Source of the DNA: Hymenobacter terrenus
GTDB taxonomy: Bacteria > Bacteroidota > Bacteroidia > Cytophagales > Hymenobacteraceae
Assembly (NCBI RefSeq): GCF_000972495.1
Contig: NZ_LATM01000001.1
Span: 83,241 to 147,240, forward strand
Direction: 5' to 3'
Length of the DNA stretch: 64,000 nt
Positions 50,037 to 61,548 of the stretch are shown here, piece by piece (position 1 is the stretch's first letter; every line of letters begins with the position of its first letter). Under the pieces are notes generated by a model that saw only the letters and a list, made by a program, of their open reading frames with translations, did not search any database and was not told the DNA's origin. The translations under genes and the position numbers were made by a program.

Positions 50037-51350
50037 TTAATTTATTTTCTTGGCACACGTCATTGTTTTTATATACAGTAGCGCATCAAAAAATTGCAGA
50101 GGTATGAAGGGGTTTATTTCAAATTCATCTCCGTCAGTGTAGGAATTACCTATGCCACCGTGAAAATTCTGCTTTGCGCGCACCCACTCAGCTGTTGCCT
50201 TATTCCCTTGTAAATTAGTGAAGTCTAGGAAGGCCATTGGATACTGCATTTTAGATAGCAAGTACCCTACAGAGCCTTCCATAACCGGCTTCACTTGGAC
50301 ACACTCCATTACTCCTTTCGATGTTTTGGTACGTGCAGCTAATTCTCCACCTTCGTACTCACTACCAATAGCATAATATTCGCCTGGGTGATTCTGGTTT
50401 ATATACCAGCCTAAGGAAAAAGCTGTCTGACCAGCAAACTTAAATTTACAGGCATGTCCAGTATTGCAATACAAAAGCATTTTAGCATCCTGCCCTTCCA
50501 TCTGTAAAATGCTTTCTAGGTTCTCATACATAAATTGGTCTCTAACCCGAACATAAAGGCCGATTTCCCGAATATGAGGAAATATCATAATACATTGCTT
50601 GATATTTTTAGCCTGTATGAGGGCTGGTAAATAGGCCTTTTGGTCAAGATTAGCTTTGGTCTGCATCTTGCCAACTATTTTATCAGCTTCCGTCGAAAGC
50701 TTTCTATAAATAGAATCCGAAACCCCAGCGCGTAAGTTATTCACAAGTACTTTATCAAAGAAATTGGTTCGTGTCAGTTGAGCCAAATACTCGGCATCAT
50801 CCTTTTTGAGAGCATCTATAACTAGGCTGCAGTCTGAGAAAAAGAAATCAATTCCGTAAAACTTCAGCTTCTCTTTATCGGATTTTCTTTCATTATAAGA
50901 ACGCATATAGCCTATTAAATCAATAAATTCTTTGGTATTGAATAAATAGCCAAGTGAACTAGCTGCTTTTTGGGCATCTCCTGTTCCATACAGTACGTAG
51001 TTATTGGCATACATAGCATCAGTGAAGGATGCTTCTAGTGCAAATACTTTGTAGCCGCACTTTTCGACTAGAAACTTGAATAAGCTATTATTGAATTGAC
51101 GGAATTCGCTTGTTCCGTGCGTTATTTCCCCGAGGCCAATAACACGCTTGGAAGAGAAAGTTTTCTGCATGGGTAGCAGAAACTGAGCATTATCCAATGA
51201 TTTAATCTCAACGGCTTTGCTTTTTAAAGCTGCTGCCAGTTCTTGTCCCCATGATAGTGCGCTTGCCCAGAGTATTAGATAAGCTGTGATGCTACATTTC
51301 ACTCGTTTTTTACTAAAGAGACCAGATTTTATAAAACGAATCAAGTTCAT
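50037..51350 (-). CDS. Erythromycin esterase family protein
   Basis: The 437-residue protein has an N-terminal hydrophobic export signal (CSITAYLILWASALSWG). Erythromycin-esterase fold motifs are RVIGLGEITHGTSEFRQFNN with the catalytic His (about residue 79), ALEASFTDA, KFYGIDFFF, and VRDQFMYENLESIL, CNTGHACK near 300. Family members hydrolyse macrolides in a few cases, but most have no shown antibiotic activity. The gene is markedly AT-rich. Its ATG overlaps by ATGA the end of a frame that starts in the icmF remnant at 51437-51576. Confidence 0.85.
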   Translation of the reverse strand: MNLIRFIKSGLFSKKRVKCSITAYLILWASALSWGQELAAALKSKAVEIKSLDNAQFLLPMQKTFSSKRVIGLGEITHGTSEFRQFNNSLFKFLVEKCGYKVFALEASFTDAMYANNYVLYGTGDAQKAASSLGYLFNTKEFIDLIGYMRSYNERKSDKEKLKFYGIDFFFSDCSLVIDALKKDDAEYLAQLTRTNFFDKVLVNNLRAGVSDSIYRKLSTEADKIVGKMQTKANLDQKAYLPALIQAKNIKQCIMIFPHIREIGLYVRVRDQFMYENLESILQMEGQDAKMLLYCNTGHACKFKFAGQTAFSLGWYINQNHPGEYYAIGSEYEGGELAARTKTSKGVMECVQVKPVMEGSVGYLLSKMQYPMAFLDFTNLQGNKATAEWVRAKQNFHGGIGNSYTDGDEFEINPFIPLQFFDALLYIKTMTCAKKIN

Positions 51351-51436
51351 GAGATTTGTGCTTGAGAAAGAGCAGCGTCGGCTGTGGGAGTGAATAAATG
51401 AGCTTTTTGAAAGGCAATAGAGTCAAAAGGAAGCTG

Positions 51437-51576
51437 GCTTTTTGTAATGGCGCTGGTACCGTCCGCCAAAAATAAGGCATTCGTAATCTGGCTGAGCGAG
51501 CAGTATTTCACCGTTTCCATGAGCTCGGCGAAGAGGTTGCCGTTGGCCACGGCCACTTGCCGGGGCCGAAGCGGTG
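51437..51576 (-). pseudogene. icmF 3'-end remnant 1
   Basis: The minus strand encodes [20 protein letters not shown] and on to SQITNALF, the IcmF C-terminal sequence with Thr-to-Ala and Gly-to-Ser changes, then diverges. About 20 nt present in native icmF are missing just upstream of VAVANG. The frame runs on and ends at the erythromycin-esterase start. It is closer to remnant 2 than to native icmF (both read CATGAGCTCGGCGAAGAGG). Confidence 0.8.
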
Positions 51577-51585
51577 CTGGTGCGG

Positions 51586-52200
51586 TTAGTTGAAATGAAT
51601 CTGCTGCCGGGAAACTTCCACAATTCGTTGCAAAACACCCAGCAACGTATCCAGTTCGTTGACGAGGTAACGCCTGTTGTCCAGGGTAACCTCATTGTTC
51701 TCGTATTTGAGAAAGCGCCACTCAATTCCAGTTGTCGAACAGCCGTACAACGTAGCCGGGTGGTTTCCCTCCAAATCGTTGAATTTGCGGGCCGCAATCA
51801 ATTGGGCCGAGCATTGGATGGTGCCTTGCTCAACGTCTTGCTTTTTGGCTTCGGTAATGCAAAAAATAGGGGCCGTTACGAAGTCCTGAATCCGGCTAAA
51901 GGAAAAGATGAAATCACACTCACCGTTCAATCCCTGGCTACCATCTACGTCCAGGTTCATTCCGGAGTAAATAGAAAACTGGTTGGCGTTCAAGCTACTC
52001 AGCTCCATTAGAATCGGAGATACCAACCGCTCCGAACGCGACTTTTCGCTACCGAATCCCATGCCCATGCCTTTGTCCAACGACTCGCGTAGCCAAGCCG
52101 AAGGCGCGACGGGGTGCACTTGCGGAAATAAATTTTCGGAGCTGTAATGAATGCCGAACCGAGTGATAAGCTCTTTTGCTGAAAAATCACTATAAGCCAT
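51586..52200 (-). CDS. Hypothetical PD-(D/E)XK-like protein
   Basis: A 204-residue soluble protein between two icmF remnants. The spacing of GECDFIFSF (about residue 95) and FCITEAKKQDVEQG (about 115) fits the D...ExK core of PD-(D/E)XK nucleases, and the following CSAQLIAARKFN helix and strand GIEWRFLKYENN resemble type I restriction R-subunit N-terminal domains. No partner genes are present. Nuclease activity is an inference. Confidence 0.55.
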   Translation of the reverse strand: MAYSDFSAKELITRFGIHYSSENLFPQVHPVAPSAWLRESLDKGMGMGFGSEKSRSERLVSPILMELSSLNANQFSIYSGMNLDVDGSQGLNGECDFIFSFSRIQDFVTAPIFCITEAKKQDVEQGTIQCSAQLIAARKFNDLEGNHPATLYGCSTTGIEWRFLKYENNEVTLDNRRYLVNELDTLLGVLQRIVEVSRQQIHFN

Positions 52201-52238
52201 AGAACAGAAGAATTGGGTTCGAAAAATGACGCAATCTA

Positions 52239-52410
52239 TTGCGCCGGTACTGCCCGCCGACCTCAAAACAGGGCGTTGGTAATCTGACCGAGCGAGCAGT
52301 ACTCCACCGTTTCCATGAGCTCGGCGAAGAGGTTGCCGTTGGCCACGGCCACTTGCTGGAGCTGCTTGAGCCGCGCCGGGGCCGAAGCCGCGTTGCGCTC
52401 GTGCAGCAGG
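52239..52410 (-). pseudogene. icmF 3'-end remnant 2
   Basis: About 170 bp align to native 54168-54340. The minus strand encodes [20 protein letters not shown], then [20 protein letters not shown] and GQITNALF, followed by a one-base insertion (TTTTGAGG against TTCGAGG) that breaks the frame before EVGGQYRR. The upstream boundary abuts a perfect GTAGCGCTAC (52416-52425), the same ends as the GTAGCGCG repeats. Confidence 0.85.
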
Positions 52411-52435
52411 GTGCTGTAGCGCTACTATGCTATTG

Positions 52436-53275
52436 CTAATTGCTTAGATTGGCTTGGATATCTCTCACCAACTCCTCGCTGACGCCGTTGATTTCGGCTA
52501 TCAAATCAACCGGTAGCCCCTTCTTTAAGGCCAGCCTCACGGCCTCCGATTTCACAGCCAGCACCTTGGCTTTTTCCGCATTCACGGCCTCGGCATTGAT
52601 GGCGGTGTAGCGGGCAAACTGGAACCGCTCCTCCGGCGTCATGCGGCGCGTATTAAGCTCTTCGATGGCGCGTTCGAGCCATTCCTCATTCCAGAACGGG
52701 GGGTACTGCGTGGGCTCGGTTACTTCGTGCAGCTTCTTCATGGTGTAGAGCAGTTTGTCGAGGTCCGTGGAAATGGCGGCCACCGGCTTGTCAAATTTAG
52801 CCAACTCCACCAGAATAAACGTCATCTGCTCATCGATGGGTTCGCCCTGCTCGTCGCGCAGGTTGGCCACGGTGTGATAGTTGGCCGTGGGCAGGACGCT
52901 CTTTTCCAGAAATGCAATGCAGTAGATGCGCGGCAGGCTGGCGTAGTCGAACCGGCCGCGCTCCACCACGGTGTTGAATTTGTGCAGCCCGTAGAACTTC
53001 ATGCGCTGCACGAAATGCGGCGCGTGCCCCAACTGCATCTCCACGATGAAATGGCTGCCCGCCTCATCGGTGCAGGCCAAATCGAAGATGCCGCTGCGGC
53101 TGTCCAGCGTCAGCGCCTCGAAGGCATTCTTTTCCAGCTGCACCTCCCGAATCGGCACCGCCGACTTAATGAGCGCCTGCAAGGCCGTGCGCAGAAACAA
53201 GGTGTTGCCCTCATTGCCAAACGTGGCCTTGAAGCCATAGTCAGAAGTCAGCGGAATAAATGGCCCTATTTCCAT
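52436..53275 (-). CDS. Rpn/PD-(D/E)XK nuclease family transposase-like protein
   Basis: The 279-residue protein has the PF12784-type layout: PLTSDYGFKATFGNEGNTLF at the start, then GIFDLACTDEAGSHFIVEMQ with the D...ExQ nuclease core (about residues 62-75), MKFYGLHKFNTVVERG, and a C-terminal helical end with Lys/Glu. Members are found scattered and repeated in Bacteroidota and are thought to be recombination-promoting nucleases. Catalytic residues look intact. I start at the ATG at 53275. Confidence 0.85.
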   Translation of the reverse strand: MEIGPFIPLTSDYGFKATFGNEGNTLFLRTALQALIKSAVPIREVQLEKNAFEALTLDSRSGIFDLACTDEAGSHFIVEMQLGHAPHFVQRMKFYGLHKFNTVVERGRFDYASLPRIYCIAFLEKSVLPTANYHTVANLRDEQGEPIDEQMTFILVELAKFDKPVAAISTDLDKLLYTMKKLHEVTEPTQYPPFWNEEWLERAIEELNTRRMTPEERFQFARYTAINAEAVNAEKAKVLAVKSEAVRLALKKGLPVDLIAEINGVSEELVRDIQANLSN

Positions 53276-53406
53276 CGGGCGAAGGTACTGCGGGCCCCCG
53301 CACTTCCACCGCTGCTGCCCAAGCTCAAGGTGTCTTAGAGCCGCGCCCGCCTGCCCCATGCGCCCGCCCCAATGCCCTTGGCGCCTCTCAGAGCCGCTGA
53401 TGGAGC

Positions 53407-54084
53407 TTAGTGTGTCTGGGAAGCTTCGCCAATATCCTTGACCACATTGACACTTCTGTTCATCGCGGCTATTTCGTCTTCCAAGTTCCAATTAGGCTTG
53501 TCAGCAACAAATTCATGCCATTTCGCTGAACAGATGGCTGCTTGACTTGGGTCAATTTTGTAAAGCGCAGCTAAAGCATCTCCTTGGTCAAACCATAGGT
53601 CTTTTCGTTCCAGGTAATAAGTCAGATACAAGTTTAAGTAGTCTTTGGACTTGTCGTCCCCAAAAACTGCTAAAGCGAGTGCATATCCAGCGCCTGCATA
53701 GCAAACTTCGCTTTTTAGTAAGTGAACTCCGATTATATCTCTTAGCTCGCTATAATTTTTAATTGCAGCAAAATATGCCCCAACAATTCTTGGCCTCCAA
53801 TCGAAATCACCTAATAGTTGCCGTACAATTTCAGGAGTAATTTCTTTTGACGCATCCACAAATAATTTGAAGCTTTCGTTGTCCAGATTATTTATAGAAA
53901 CCATGTAGAAATCCATTACCCATTTCTCTATTAATTCCTCCGAAAGCTCTTCTTCGTTGCGGTAGGACTCAAGGTCATCAAAAGGGCTTTTGTTTCTAAT
54001 AGTAGCGCCAGAAACATGCAAAGCAATTTCAGTGGCTTCATCGTTCTTATTGAACAACTTCTGCCACAGCTTTGAAAAGGTCAT
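53407..54084 (-). CDS. DUF6000-like protein
   Basis: The 225-residue protein, AT-rich like its island neighbours, contains LLGDFDWRPRIVGAYFAAIK and LLKSEVCYAGAGYALALAVF followed by YLERKDLWFDQGDALAALY, a pattern I recall as DUF6000. No signal or membrane segment. It may belong to toxin/immunity neighbourhoods, but nothing here proves it. I start at the ATG at 54084; the icmF terminator lies just upstream. Confidence 0.6.
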   Translation of the reverse strand: MTFSKLWQKLFNKNDEATEIALHVSGATIRNKSPFDDLESYRNEEELSEELIEKWVMDFYMVSINNLDNESFKLFVDASKEITPEIVRQLLGDFDWRPRIVGAYFAAIKNYSELRDIIGVHLLKSEVCYAGAGYALALAVFGDDKSKDYLNLYLTYYLERKDLWFDQGDALAALYKIDPSQAAICSAKWHEFVADKPNWNLEDEIAAMNRSVNVVKDIGEASQTH

Positions 54085-54105
54085 AACAACGAAAGAGGTT
54101 AAATC

Positions 54106-54142
54106 AAAAAGGGTGCTGCCTTGGCAAGGTAGCACCCTTTTT
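54106..54142. terminator. Terminator of icmF
   Basis: 54106-54122 pairs with 54126-54142 (one G-U) around a 3-nt loop, with a T-tract on the minus-strand side, 20 bp past the icmF stop. It separates icmF from the island. Confidence 0.85.
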
Positions 54143-54161
54143 CAAAGGTTCTGAACCAGTT

Positions 54162-57100
54162 CTACATATTCCGCCGGTACTGCCCGCCGACCTCGAACAG
54201 CGCGTTCGTAATCTGCCCGAGCGAGCAGTACTTCACCGTTTCCATCAGTTCGGTAAAGAGGTTGCCGTTGGCCACGGCCACTTGCTGGAGCTGCTTGAGG
54301 CGCGCCGGGGCCTGGTCGGCGTTGCGCTGGTGCAGCAGCGTGAGCATGTCGATTTGGTACTGCTTTTCCTCCTCCGTGGCCCGGATGACTTCGGCCGGCA
54401 CCACCGTGGGCGAGCCCTTCGACGAGAGGAAGGTATTCACCCCGATGATGGGGTACTCGCCCGTGTGCTTCAGCATCTCGTAGTGCATGCTTTCCTCCTG
54501 GATTTTGCCGCGCTGGTACATGGTTTCCATGGCCCCGAGCACGCCGCCGCGCTCCGTGATGCGGTCGAATTCGAGCAGCACCGCCTCTTCCACCAGGTCG
54601 GTCAGCTCCTCGATGATGAAGGAGCCTTGCAGCGGGTTCTCGTTCTTGGCCAGCCCCAGTTCGCGGTTGATGATGAGCTGAATGGCCATGGCCCGGCGCA
54701 CCGATTCCTCGGTGGGCGTGGTGATGGCCTCGTCGTAGGCGTTGGTGTGCAGGGAGTTGCAGTTGTCGTAGATGGCATACAGCGCCTGCAACGTGGTGCG
54801 GATGTCGTTGAAGTCGATTTCCTGGGCGTGCAGGCTGCGGCCTGAGGTCTGGATGTGGTACTTCAGCATCTGGCTGCGGGCGTCGGCGCCGTACTTCAGC
54901 TTCATGGCCTTGGCCCAAATGCGGCGCGCCACCCGCCCAATCACGGCGTACTCCGGGTCGATGCCGTTGGAGAAGAAGAAGCTCAGGTTCGGCGCGAAGT
55001 CGTTCACGCTCATGCCGCGGCTCACGTAGTATTCCACGAACGTGAAGCCGTTGCTCAGCGTGAGGGCCAGTTGCGTAATCGGGTTGGCGCCCGCCTCGGC
55101 AATGTGGTAGCCCGAAATCGACACGGAGTAGAAATTCCGCACCTTCTGCTGGATGAAGTATTCTTGCACGTCGCCCATCAGGCGCAGCGCAAATTCGGTG
55201 CTGAAAATGCAGGTGTTCTGGGCCTGGTCTTCCTTCAGAATGTCGGCCTGCACGGTGCCGCGCACCTGCGTCAGCGTCCGCGCCTTGATGGTGGCGTACG
55301 CGTCGGCCGGCAGCACCTGGTCGCCGGTTACGCCGAGCAGCATAAGGCCCAGGCCGTCGTTGCCGGCCGGCAATTCGCCCTGGTAGCGGGGCCGGGCCAG
55401 GTTTTTCTCGGCGTAAAGCTGGTCGATTTTGGCATCCACCTCCGCTTCCAGCCCCTGCTCCTTAATATACAGCTCGCACTGCTGGTCGATGGCCGCGTTC
55501 ATGAAAAACGCCGCCAGCGTCGCCGCCGGACCGTTAATGGTCATCGAAACCGACGTTGTCGGGTTGGCCAGGTTGAAGCCCGAATACAGCTTCTTGGCAT
55601 CGTCGAGGCAGGCAATGCTCACGCCCGCGTTGCCGATTTTGCCATAGATGTCGGGCCGCAAATCCGGGTCCTCGCCATACAGCGTCACCGAGTCGAAGGC
55701 CGTGCTCAGGCGCTTGGCGGGCAGGCCCATACTCACGTAGTGGAAGCGGCGGTTGGTGCGCTCCGGCCCGCCCTCGCCGGCAAACATGCGCGTCGGGTCC
55801 TCGCCCTCGCGCTTGAAGGGGAACACGCCGGCCGTGTAAGGAAATTCGCCGGGGAAGTTCTCCTGCATGGCCCAACGCAGCCGGTCGCCCCAGCCGGTGT
55901 AGCGGGGCGTGGCCACCTTTGGAATCATGTTGCCCGACAGCGACTTTGTGTGCGTCTGCACCCGAATTTCCTTGCCCCGCACCGAGTACACGTACTCCGG
56001 GTTGCGGTAGTTCTGCAAGGTGTTTTCCCAGTTCTCCAGAACAGCCTGGCTGTCGGCATCGAGCCGGCGCAGCTGCGTTTGCTTGTTCTTGCCAAACTCC
56101 TCCACCGAGCTGTCGCCATCCTTTTTCTCGGCGCGGTAGTGCTCTTCCAGTTTGGCAAACGCGCCGGCAACCTCCGCAATCTGGGCCTGCTCGCGCACGC
56201 GCTGGTCGTAGGCGCGGTTGGTTTCGGCAATCTCGGAAAGGTAGCGGGTGCGGTGCGGCGGGATAATGTAAATTTTCTCCGAGTCCTCCACCGTCGTTTC
56301 CAGCTTCGAGGCGAAGGTGGCCCCGGTTTTGGTTTCCAGCATCTTCAGCACCGCCCGGTACAGGCGGTTCATGCCCGGGTCGTTGAACTGGGATGCTATC
56401 GTGCCGAACACCGGCATCTGGTCAGTGGGCGTGTCCCAGAGGCCGTGGTTGCGCTGGTACTGCTTGCGCACGTCGCGCAGCGCATCCAGCGCCCCACGCT
56501 TGTCGAACTTGTTCAGCGCAATGACGTCGGCAAAGTCGAGCATGTCGATTTTCTCCAGCTGCGTAGCCGCGCCGTACTCGGGCGTCATCACATACAAGCT
56601 GGCGTCGGAGTGCTCAATAATCTCGGTATCCGATTGCCCAATACCGGAGGTCTCCAGAATAATCAAGTCGTAATTAGCGGCGCGCACCACATCCACCGCA
56701 TCCTGCACGTAGCGCGAGAGGGCCAGATTGCTCTGCCGCGTAGCCAGGCTGCGCATATACACCCGCGGCGAGTTGATGGCATTCATCCGAATCCGGTCGC
56801 CGAGCAGCGCGCCGCCCGTCTTGCGCTTGCTCGGGTCCACGGAAATAATAGCAATGGTCTTGTCCGGAAAGTCCATCAAAAACCGTCGCACCAGCTCATC
56901 CACCAGCGACGATTTGCCCGCGCCGCCCGTGCCCGTGATGCCCAGAATAGGAGCGGAGTGCTTCGCGCTGAGGTTTTGATTCTGGTCGGCCTCACTCTGC
57001 TGAAACTCCTGTACCAGCTGAGACTTCACGCGCTCAAACTCCTCGGGGAAGTTTTCTGCCGCTGAAATCAAGCGACCGATGCTGCGGGCGTCTTTCTCTT

Positions 57101-57581
57101 TTACATGACCGGCCTCGCCGTTCAGATTTTGGCCCGTGGGGAAGTCGGCTTTTTCCAGCAAGTCATTAATCATGCCCTGTAAGCCCAGCGCCCGGCCATC
57201 GTCGGGAGAGTAGATGCGGGTAATGCCGTAGCCCATCAACTCCTCAATCTCAGTGGGCAGAATCACGCCGCCGCCGCCACCGAAGATTTTGATGTGGCCG
57301 GCGCCGCGCTCCTTCAGCAGGTCGTGCATGTACTTGAAGTACTCGTTGTGCCCGCCCTGATAGCTGGTAATGGCAATGGCCTGCGCATCCTCCTGAATGG
57401 CGCAGTCCACGATTTCCTGCACCGAGCGGTTGTGGCCGAGGTGAATAACCTCCGCGCCGCTGCTCTGAATGATGCGGCGCATGATGTTGATAGCGGCATC
57501 ATGGCCGTCGAACAGCGCGGCGGCAGTTACAATGCGAACGTGGTTTTTGGGCTTGTAGGGCGCGGTGGGAGCAGGATGCAT
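54162..57581 (-). CDS. icmF: Fused isobutyryl-CoA mutase IcmF
   Basis: The 1139-residue protein joins all parts of an adenosylcobalamin mutase and its GTPase chaperone: an N-terminal B12 domain ([16 protein letters not shown], residues 22-37; [10 protein letters not shown]), a MeaI-type GTPase ([17 protein letters not shown], about 215; NKFDKRG, about 355), a linker, and the C-terminal substrate barrel ([20 protein letters not shown], about 580). It interconverts isobutyryl-CoA and n-butyryl-CoA, and in some enzymes pivalyl/isovaleryl-CoA. The FPFKR active-site stretch is the IcmF form, not the methylmalonyl-CoA mutase form. Its 3' end has been copied at least twice into the adjacent island. 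Confidence 0.95.
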   Translation of the reverse strand: MHPAPTAPYKPKNHVRIVTAAALFDGHDAAINIMRRIIQSSGAEVIHLGHNRSVQEIVDCAIQEDAQAIAITSYQGGHNEYFKYMHDLLKERGAGHIKIFGGGGGVILPTEIEELMGYGITRIYSPDDGRALGLQGMINDLLEKADFPTGQNLNGEAGHVKEKDARSIGRLISAAENFPEEFERVKSQLVQEFQQSEADQNQNLSAKHSAPILGITGTGGAGKSSLVDELVRRFLMDFPDKTIAIISVDPSKRKTGGALLGDRIRMNAINSPRVYMRSLATRQSNLALSRYVQDAVDVVRAANYDLIILETSGIGQSDTEIIEHSDASLYVMTPEYGAATQLEKIDMLDFADVIALNKFDKRGALDALRDVRKQYQRNHGLWDTPTDQMPVFGTIASQFNDPGMNRLYRAVLKMLETKTGATFASKLETTVEDSEKIYIIPPHRTRYLSEIAETNRAYDQRVREQAQIAEVAGAFAKLEEHYRAEKKDGDSSVEEFGKNKQTQLRRLDADSQAVLENWENTLQNYRNPEYVYSVRGKEIRVQTHTKSLSGNMIPKVATPRYTGWGDRLRWAMQENFPGEFPYTAGVFPFKREGEDPTRMFAGEGGPERTNRRFHYVSMGLPAKRLSTAFDSVTLYGEDPDLRPDIYGKIGNAGVSIACLDDAKKLYSGFNLANPTTSVSMTINGPAATLAAFFMNAAIDQQCELYIKEQGLEAEVDAKIDQLYAEKNLARPRYQGELPAGNDGLGLMLLGVTGDQVLPADAYATIKARTLTQVRGTVQADILKEDQAQNTCIFSTEFALRLMGDVQEYFIQQKVRNFYSVSISGYHIAEAGANPITQLALTLSNGFTFVEYYVSRGMSVNDFAPNLSFFFSNGIDPEYAVIGRVARRIWAKAMKLKYGADARSQMLKYHIQTSGRSLHAQEIDFNDIRTTLQALYAIYDNCNSLHTNAYDEAITTPTEESVRRAMAIQLIINRELGLAKNENPLQGSFIIEELTDLVEEAVLLEFDRITERGGVLGAMETMYQRGKIQEESMHYEMLKHTGEYPIIGVNTFLSSKGSPTVVPAEVIRATEEEKQYQIDMLTLLHQRNADQAPARLKQLQQVAVANGNLFTELMETVKYCSLGQITNALFEVGGQYRRNM

Positions 57582-57590
57582 AGGAGGGGA

Positions 57591-57615
57591 GTAGCGCGGA
57601 CTTTTAGTCCGCGAC
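57591..57615. repeat. GTAGCGCG palindrome inside the icmF leader
   Basis: GTAGCGCGGACT-TTT-AGTCCGCGAC is a short member of the repeat family. In icmF mRNA it would form a strong hairpin (CGCGGACT with AGTCCGCG) about 10 nt upstream of the start codon. Confidence 0.7.
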
Positions 57616-57636
57616 CGTGAGGAAGGAAAACGTGCA

Positions 57637-57644
57637 CGAAGGTA
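57637..57644 (-). promoter_or_regulatory. -7 box of icmF
   Basis: The minus strand reads TACCTTCG, as for kup and lepA. The leader of about 50 nt contains the palindrome at 57591-57615. Confidence 0.5.
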
Positions 57645-58153
57645 CGAAAAAGCCCCGGCGGGGTCGGCCGGAGCGGCATTGAAACGGTTTAAAGCTATTT
57701 AGCCTGCGGATTTTTTTTCCCCGCGCATTCTCTACAACCTTTATTATTGTCTGGGCTGGCCGGTTGCTCCAAGAGAGGCGCCCCAGACCAGCCGTTACGC
57801 TAGCTGCCCCGGGATGTCCCAGAGAGGAACTACCCTCACTACCCCGCAACTTGGGTTAAATAGCCTACCGCAGCTTGTGCAAATCCAGTACGAACCCCGC
57901 CAACACGTCCTCACCCGACAGTTCCCGCTCAAACCCCTGTACGGTTTGATAGCCAGCCTGCCCGACGCGGAAAACACCACATATCTACCTGACCAATGAG
58001 CCGTGCACCGCATTTATTTGGTGAGCGGGAAAGTAGGCACCATAATGAGGATTTCTTGCTGCGCGTTGCACTCAATGCGCCATTCGCGGTGCCGCTGGCA
58101 GGAGTCGTTCCTAAAAGATACGCTGAAAGCAGTGCCCCAACAGTAATTGCAAC
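57645..58153. other. Intergenic, no supported gene
   Basis: A 61-codon plus-strand frame (57814-57999, SLPQLVQIQYEPRQHVLTRQ) looks slightly protein-like but has no recognisable family and may be a remnant. Nothing else is evident. Confidence 0.45.
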
Positions 58154-59008
58154 TTACCCAAACATCACCGGCGGGCTCAGTGCTAGCCGCCAGGCTACGG
58201 CCATCAGTACTGCCATTGCTACCAGGCCCCAAGCCACGCGCGTAGCCTGAGGCTGGTTCACGGTATCCGAAAACACCTCATTGAGGCAGCCCAGTGCCAG
58301 CGGCATTACCAGCAGGCCCATCATCAGCAAGTGCAGAGCCTCAAATATGGAGAAGTACGGCAACTTGGTGAGGGCCACGAACGCGCCCCCGGCAACCCAT
58401 GGCACCCCCAAGGTGGTCACCACCATCAGCTGCCGGTTGGCAAACCGCATTACCGTGCGCGAATCGTGGGCTTGCAGGAAGGCAATGGCGCCAAAGTAGC
58501 CCAGCCCCAGCTGCGCTAGGCCGGCCAGCAGGGCCAGCAGTACGTTCACGACATTGCCCATGCGCAGTAGCCAATCGGGCACGTACCAGAAGCCCGAGTG
58601 CGTAAACGTGTCCGCCAGCAGCGCCCCAAATACCGTGTTGCAAGCGTGCAGGGCCACCCATAGCAACAGCAGTTTAAACTGTCCGCGCCGGGCCCGCTCG
58701 CGCCGCCAGTACCACTGAAACGCCACGAGCCCCATCAGGAGGCTCACCGCTGGCCCGGCCCCGTGCACGGCAATAACGGCCGTCCGCCACCACTCCTTAT
58801 CAGCCAGGGTGTAGGTAATGTGGCTGGGGTCCCAGCGGCCCCGCAGGTTGTAAAACTGCGATACTTCCAGCTTAGCTACCTGGTGTACACCTCGTACTAG
58901 GTAGTAAGCCAGTACGTACAAGGCCGTGCCGTTCAGCGCCGCAATCAGGAACTTTCGTTTATCAGCTCGGGCGGATGAGGTAGTAAGAGTAGCAGTTTCC
59001 GGTTGCAT
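58154..59008 (-). CDS. Multi-pass membrane protein, unknown
   Basis: A 284-residue inner-membrane protein with about seven helices, for example ALNGTALYVLAYYLVRGV, GAGPAVSLLMGLVAFQWYW, LLLLWVALHACNTVFGALLA and LLALLAGLAQLGLGYFGAIA. The HxxN-type residues in LHACN and the overall layout recall M50-like or ABC-2-like membrane proteins, but no motif settles it. It is divergent from lepA. Confidence 0.7.
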   Translation of the reverse strand: MQPETATLTTSSARADKRKFLIAALNGTALYVLAYYLVRGVHQVAKLEVSQFYNLRGRWDPSHITYTLADKEWWRTAVIAVHGAGPAVSLLMGLVAFQWYWRRERARRGQFKLLLLWVALHACNTVFGALLADTFTHSGFWYVPDWLLRMGNVVNVLLALLAGLAQLGLGYFGAIAFLQAHDSRTVMRFANRQLMVVTTLGVPWVAGGAFVALTKLPYFSIFEALHLLMMGLLVMPLALGCLNEVFSDTVNQPQATRVAWGLVAMAVLMAVAWRLALSPPVMFG

Positions 59009-59132
59009 AGGCAGCCTGTACTAATCAGGAGAAATGCGTAATTAACAAAACTAAGCAGCTTGAAGCAATTGCCCTAACTGGCTCACAGCGCTGCCCCGCC
59101 GCTCCGGGCTGGCTTTTGCGCCCCGTGCTTCG

Positions 59133-59140
59133 TACCTTCG
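59133..59140 (+). promoter_or_regulatory. -7 box of lepA
   Basis: TACCTTCG ends 21 bp before the GTG start, predicting a leader of about 15 nt. Confidence 0.55.
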
Positions 59141-59161
59141 CGAACTGAAAAACCGCCCTCT

Positions 59162-60949
<1,788 letters not shown>

Positions 60950-60950
60950 T

Positions 60951-60989
60951 AAGAAAGCGGCCCCGGCAATTTGCCGGGGCCGCTTTCTT
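60951..60989. terminator. 19-bp bidirectional terminator
   Basis: 60951-60969 pairs exactly with 60971-60989, directly after the lepA stop, with AAGAAA/TTTCTT flanks. It serves lepA and the convergent DUF5684 gene. Confidence 0.85.
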
Positions 60990-61022
60990 GTCGGAAGCTA
61001 TTCAGCTCTTGCGCGTTAGGCG

Positions 61023-61451
61023 TTAGTAGATGGGCGTCGTAGCCCCAACCCCTCCCAGTACGGCTCCTGGCCCTTCGCTGGGGCCAACGTACTGGGCATT
61101 GCCCAGACCCAGGTAGAAGGGCGCAAAGAAAATAGTGAGGACATATTCGCCGGTTTCGCGTTTACCAAACGATTTGGCCAAACTGATGTACAGCGTGACT
61201 ACAAAATAAATATTGGCAAGGGGAATGAACAGAAATAAAATCTTCACAAGTTCTCGGCCCACTATCTCGTGCAATACGATGATGTTGTAGATGGGAATGA
61301 GGCAGGCCCAGCCGGGTTTGCCGGCTTTTTCAAATATCTTCCACATCCCGTAGATGGCCGCGGCGATGAAAGCAAGGTAGAGCAGACTAAAAATTAGCCC
61401 GAACAGGCTGCCTAGAATGCCGCCAAGAAGAATGAGTAAATGGGTTTGCAT
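61023..61451 (-). CDS. DUF5684 membrane protein
   Basis: The 142-residue protein has about four helices and the DUF5684 signature AIYGMWKIFEKAGKPGWACLIPIYNIIVLHEIVGR near residue 33, followed by ILFLFIPLANIYFVVTLYISLAKSFGK. A flexible Gly-rich tail follows the last helix. Function is unknown; such proteins are small inner-membrane proteins, sometimes with signal peptidase I-like neighbours. Confidence 0.85.
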   Translation of the reverse strand: MQTHLLILLGGILGSLFGLIFSLLYLAFIAAAIYGMWKIFEKAGKPGWACLIPIYNIIVLHEIVGRELVKILFLFIPLANIYFVVTLYISLAKSFGKRETGEYVLTIFFAPFYLGLGNAQYVGPSEGPGAVLGGVGATTPIY

Positions 61452-61548
61452 ACGTGTTGTGGAAAATGGGTTTGATGAATGAAGTAAGCTTAACAGGCGT
61501 CAATATATAGTTTTAATTTTAAAAAACATTCTCATACTGCTGAGTTTT

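Noticed and set aside
54855..57065. A 736-codon open frame antisense to icmF
   Set aside because: It is His/Ala/Val/Arg-rich with no motif and mirrors the codon bias of icmF; long antisense frames are expected in GC-rich genes.
57814..57999. 61-codon plus-strand frame upstream of the membrane protein gene
   Set aside because: Slightly protein-like but without start signal or recognised family.
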